Shown in pieces: positions 61,601 through 64,000 of a DNA stretch of 64,000 nt. Each line of letters opens with the position of its first letter. Position 1 is the stretch's first letter. A model generated the notes under the pieces. It was not told the DNA's origin and searched no databases. It saw only the letters and a list, made by a program, of their open reading frames with translations. Position numbers and translations under genes: made by a program. Where the stretch lies: contig NZ_JBIWGZ010000006.1 in the NCBI RefSeq assembly GCF_044763875.1, positions 1 through 64,000 of the forward strand. The letters are read 5' to 3'. The stretch is from Rummeliibacillus sp044763875 (GTDB lineage: Bacteria > Bacillota > Bacilli > Bacillales_A > Planococcaceae).

Positions 61601-63184
61601 ATGCTCACGAATCGAATCAATTGGTGGATTCGTTACCTGTGCAAATAATTGTTTGAAGTAATTAAATAACGATTGTGGCTGATCAGATAAGACTGCAAGT
61701 GGCGCATCATTCCCCATTGAGCCAAGCGGGTCTTTTCCTCCTGCCACCATTGGTACAATATATTTTTGTACATCCTCATGTGTATAACCGAACACCTTTT
61801 GTCTGAATAGTAAGTTATCTACAGCTTCTGGTTGTTCTTCTGAAGGCTCAACTACAACTAGGTTTTCTTCTAACCACCCAGCATAAGGTTTTGCCTGTGC
61901 CATTTCAGATTTTAATTCATCATCTGAAATAATCCGTCCTTGTTCTAAATCAACAAGCAACATTTTCCCCGGACTTAGTCGTTCTTTGTAAACAATATTC
62001 TCTTCCTCTATATCAACTACACCAACTTCTGAAGAGAAGATAATGTAATCATCCTTTGTGACATAATAGCGTGCAGGTCGTAAACCATTACGATCTAATA
62101 TCGCACCAATTTGTTTGCCATCTGTGAAGCAAATAGCTGTTGGCCCATCCCAAGGTTCCATTAAACAGCTTTGGTATTGATAAAACGCCTTTTTCTCATC
62201 CGAAATATGTGGATTCTCTGTCCATGGCTCTGGAATCATCATCATTGCTGTTTGTGCAGGTGTACGACCCGCTAATACGAAAAATTCAAACGCATTATCT
62301 AACATTGATGAATCACTACCATTTTGGTCTACAATTGGCAACACTTTATCTAGGTCTTCCCCAAAGGCCTCAGAGATAAATTGTTGCTCACGTGCTTTCA
62401 TCCAGTTAATATTACCTCGTAATGTATTAATCTCACCATTATGAATAATATAACGATTCGGATGTGCACGTTCCCAAGATGGAAATGTATTTGTACTGTA
62501 ACGTGAGTGTACCATCGAAAAAGCAGAAGTGAATCGCTCATCTTGTAAATCTAGATAAAACTCAACCACTTCTTCTGGTGCCAATAACCCCTTAAACACC
62601 ATTGTTCGACTTGACATGCTTGCACAGTAAAAGTCTTTGTCATTATTTTTTGCCCATAATTCTGTTTGTTTACGAATCAGATACAGTTTTCTTTCAAAAG
62701 CAAGAGAATCATTTGTATTCACAGCCTTGATAAACACTTGACGAACAACTGGTGCAGTTTCCTTCGCAATGTCGCTTAAAGGCTCAGGATTAGTCGGTAC
62801 AGTACGCCAGCCAAGTAATTCTTGACCTTCTGCTGCGATGAAATCGTTTAGTTTATTTTCAATTTTCTGTTGTACTTGATCATCTCTGTCGAAAAATAAC
62901 ATCCCTACTCCATATTGCCCTACAGCAGGTAATGTCCAATTTATGCAAACGTCACGGAAAAAAGCATCTGGAATTTGGACCATTAATCCTGATCCATCTC
63001 CAGTTTTACCATCACTTCCGCGACCAGCTCTATGATCTAATCTACATAACATTTCCAAGCCTTTCATCACGATGTCATGTGTTGCTTTACCCTGCAATTG
63101 TGCGTAAAGACCGATACCGCATGCATCGTGTTCTAATTGTGGAGAGTATAAACCTTGCGCTGTTGGAATTTGGTGAAATGTCAT
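58667..63184 (-). CDS. gltA: Glutamate synthase large subunit
   Basis: The 1505-residue protein has an N-terminal class II glutaminase (nucleophile cysteine in HDACGIGL, about residue 22, after a short propeptide), a central domain, the FMN/synthase domain with GEGGEHPSRY and KPGEGGQLPG, the 3Fe-4S motif CVMMRACHLDTCPVGIATQ and a C-terminal beta-helix GXGXG domain. It makes two glutamates from glutamine and 2-oxoglutarate. AAGGAGGGAATCAT precedes the ATG. It is regulated by the divergent LysR gene (Bacillus name gltA). Confidence 0.96.
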   Translation of the reverse strand: MTFHQIPTAQGLYSPQLEHDACGIGLYAQLQGKATHDIVMKGLEMLCRLDHRAGRGSDGKTGDGSGLMVQIPDAFFRDVCINWTLPAVGQYGVGMLFFDRDDQVQQKIENKLNDFIAAEGQELLGWRTVPTNPEPLSDIAKETAPVVRQVFIKAVNTNDSLAFERKLYLIRKQTELWAKNNDKDFYCASMSSRTMVFKGLLAPEEVVEFYLDLQDERFTSAFSMVHSRYSTNTFPSWERAHPNRYIIHNGEINTLRGNINWMKAREQQFISEAFGEDLDKVLPIVDQNGSDSSMLDNAFEFFVLAGRTPAQTAMMMIPEPWTENPHISDEKKAFYQYQSCLMEPWDGPTAICFTDGKQIGAILDRNGLRPARYYVTKDDYIIFSSEVGVVDIEEENIVYKERLSPGKMLLVDLEQGRIISDDELKSEMAQAKPYAGWLEENLVVVEPSEEQPEAVDNLLFRQKVFGYTHEDVQKYIVPMVAGGKDPLGSMGNDAPLAVLSDQPQSLFNYFKQLFAQVTNPPIDSIREHIVTSTMTFLGAEGDLLHPSEENCHRIFLETPVLTNSQFQKLKTQNQFGMAVIDLVMSEDLEKDLARIAKEVDEAIAKGVQLLVLSDKALSVNTPMIPILLAASSVHQHLVQTGQRTKASIIVETGETREVHHFAALIGFGVDAIYPYLAFATLAKAIEDGHINYSYEEAVKRYVKATSEGVVKVMSKMGISTVQSYRGAQIFEAVGISKEVIEKYFTGTESKLGGIDLLTIAKEALKKHDEAVISIDRVLPAGSSFQWRSKGEHHAFNPKTIHTLQQATRNGDFGLYHQYAEMANEEQIGFLRNLLTFKKSEHTIPLEEVESVESIVNRFKTGAMSFGSISQEAHETLAIAMNRIGGKSNSGEGGEHPSRYVIDENGDNRRSSIKQIASGRFGVNSHYLVNADELQIKMAQGAKPGEGGQLPGNKVYPWVADVRGSTTGVGLISPPPHHDIYSIEDMAELIHDLKNANRDARISVKLVSKSGVGTIAAGVAKGAADVIVISGYDGGTGASPKTSIKHTGLPWELGLSEAHQTLMLNGLRDRVTLETDGKLMTGKDVVMAALFGAEEFGFATAPLIVLGCVMMRACHLDTCPVGIATQNPELRKKFIGTADHVVNFMMFVAEEVREYMALLGFRTFEEMVGRTDVLEVSNRAKKHWKAGQLDLTAILHQVEGPRTKQAEQNHKLDQSLDLRELLGKAEEAIVEEKPISLHYPIKNTDRVVGTIVGSEISKRYGARGLADDTITLNFTGSAGQSFGAFIPRGMLMHVDGDANDYFGKGLSGGKVVVSSPLRGKAETNVIAGNVCLYGATSGEAYINGRAGERFAVRNSGANVVVEGIGDHGCEYMTGGRVVILGDVGKNFGAGMSGGIAYVLPENIQEFKAKCNPEMIGFEGVHSKEDEAIVHQILEQHVHYTESTKAKQILNSWSQYVGRFIKVVPTDYKKMLDRINEFEAQGLSEDQATMKAFLANSPKKDLVLSNK

Positions 63185-63234
63185 ATGATTCCCTCCTTAT
63201 TAAATAAAAAATGACTTAAATATATTTTAGATTT

Positions 63235-63264
63235 CCAAATTGATATTAACAATATATAATTTGG
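63235..63264. promoter_or_regulatory. Dyad in the glutamate synthase/gltC gap
   Basis: CCAAATT and AATTTGG form a 7-bp inverted repeat with an AT-rich spacer of 16 bp in the 123-bp gap between the two divergent starts. It is a candidate LysR-type binding site for GltC, overlapping both promoters. Confidence 0.6.
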
Positions 63265-63307
63265 ATAGTATTAATCTATAAATTAGATAAGTGGGAGATG
63301 ACATGAC

Positions 63308-64000
63308 GTGGAATTACGACAACTGCGGTACTTTGTTGCTGTTGCAGAGAGAGAGCATATATCTGATGCTGCGGAAAATTTGCATGTAGCACAATCAGCA
63401 ATAAGCCGTCAAATTGCCAATTTAGAGGAAGAATTAGGCATTGAATTATTTGAAAGGGTCGGACGGAACGTAAAACTGACACCGATTGGTAAGAATTTCC
63501 TTGAATATACAATTGCTGCGTTACAAGCAATTGATTTTGCAAAAAAACAAGTTGATGAATATTTGGATCCTGAAAAAGGAACAATTAAAATCGGGTTTCC
63601 AACAAGTCTTGCAAATTTTCTATTACCTACTGTCATTTCAGCATTTAAAAAAGAACACCCTAATGTTTCTTTTCATTTACGACAAGGTTCCTATCGTTAT
63701 CTCATTAATGCCGTCAAAGAACGTGAATTGAATTTAGCATTCTTAGGCCCTGTTCCTAAAAAAAATGATTACATTAATACGAAAGTTCTTTTTACAGAAA
63801 ATATCGCGGCACTTGTACCAGCTACTCACCCATTTGCAGACAGAGATGAAATCCAGTTAACTGAGTTGCGTAACGAAGGCTTCGTATTGTTTCCAGAAGG
63901 TTTCATTTTAAACAAAGTTGCGGTAGAAGCTTGTAAATCTGTTGGCTTTACACCAAAAATCAGCTCAGAAGGAGAAGATATGGATGCTCTAAAAGGTTTA
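63308..64000 (+). CDS. gltC: LysR-family regulator GltC, 3' end outside window
   Basis: Open to the right edge (231 codons). It starts with VELRQLRYFVAVAEREHISDAAENLHVAQSAISRQIANLEEELG, the LysR helix-turn-helix, and continues into the effector domain (GTIKIGFPTSLANFLLPTVISAF). The start is GTG behind GGGAG. Divergence from the glutamate synthase genes and the sequence match B. subtilis GltC, the activator of gltAB, which responds to the 2-oxoglutarate/glutamate ratio. About 70 residues are missing. Confidence 0.92.
   Translation, partial: MELRQLRYFVAVAEREHISDAAENLHVAQSAISRQIANLEEELGIELFERVGRNVKLTPIGKNFLEYTIAALQAIDFAKKQVDEYLDPEKGTIKIGFPTSLANFLLPTVISAFKKEHPNVSFHLRQGSYRYLINAVKERELNLAFLGPVPKKNDYINTKVLFTENIAALVPATHPFADRDEIQLTELRNEGFVLFPEGFILNKVAVEACKSVGFTPKISSEGEDMDALKGL

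Noticed and set aside
1..64000. tRNA genes
   Set aside because: I looked for the GGTTCGA-type T-arm context and saw none that folded convincingly; a tRNA scan would be decisive.

Overview
The window is about 64 kb of low-GC chromosome from an endospore-forming member of the Bacillales. Gene order (yug, yui, yut and yun blocks, suf, glt) follows Bacillus subtilis in outline. The rRNA leader, frequent GTG/TTG starts and the dispersed structured repeats fit the Planococcaceae (Lysinibacillus-like) better than Bacillus proper; that placement is an inference. The sporulation gene yunB supports a spore former. No database search was possible, so family names rest on recognised motifs, lengths and gene order.

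Layout. Positions 1-211 hold the 5' end of a 16S rRNA gene reading off the left edge, with its leader and promoter. Next come an EamA exporter, an MgtC-like protein with no standard start codon, a cation efflux protein and a small DUF378 protein (314-3413). Positions 3513-9166 are an arginine/ornithine catabolic module: rocA, rocD and a glutamate dehydrogenase in one direction, and a divergent RocR-like regulator whose AAA+ domain has lost the sigma-54 contact loop. Positions 9315-22162 are housekeeping genes (S1 protein, an SNF transporter broken by one stop codon, patB, ppiB, pbpD, pepA, yuiD, yuiB, a NUDIX hydrolase, NADH dehydrogenase). On the right, 38139-50952 carry Fe-S carriers, the yut/yun block, lipA, an HD-GYP protein and a 5'-nucleotidase; 51136-56330 is the sufCDSUB operon; 57171-64000 is gltBD with a divergent, truncated gltC.

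The most unusual part is a 15.8 kb integrated element (22452-38231) bounded by perfect 96-bp direct repeats that copy the 3' end of an A-type Fe-S carrier gene. It encodes a tyrosine integrase, scaffold, major capsid protein, small and large terminase, an SPP1-type portal, a BhlA-like holin and two putative connector proteins. I see no tail genes, endolysin or recognisable replication enzyme. It looks like a capsid-forming satellite (cf-PICI-like) or an undescribed small prophage that borrows tails. It carries a bounded three-gene cargo cassette (nuclease-like protein, SHOCT membrane protein, DUF4177-like protein). A 2.2 kb non-coding locus holds iterons, long direct repeats, many hairpins and terminators pointing both ways, and is a candidate origin, regulatory region or large non-coding RNA.

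How the genes work together: RocD, RocA and glutamate dehydrogenase turn ornithine into glutamate and then 2-oxoglutarate, the reverse of the GltBD/GltC assimilation genes at the other end. The suf operon, the A-type carrier, the NifU-like protein, lipA and the Fe-S subunits of glutamate synthase form a linked Fe-S supply and demand theme, and the mobile element sits inside one gene of that set.
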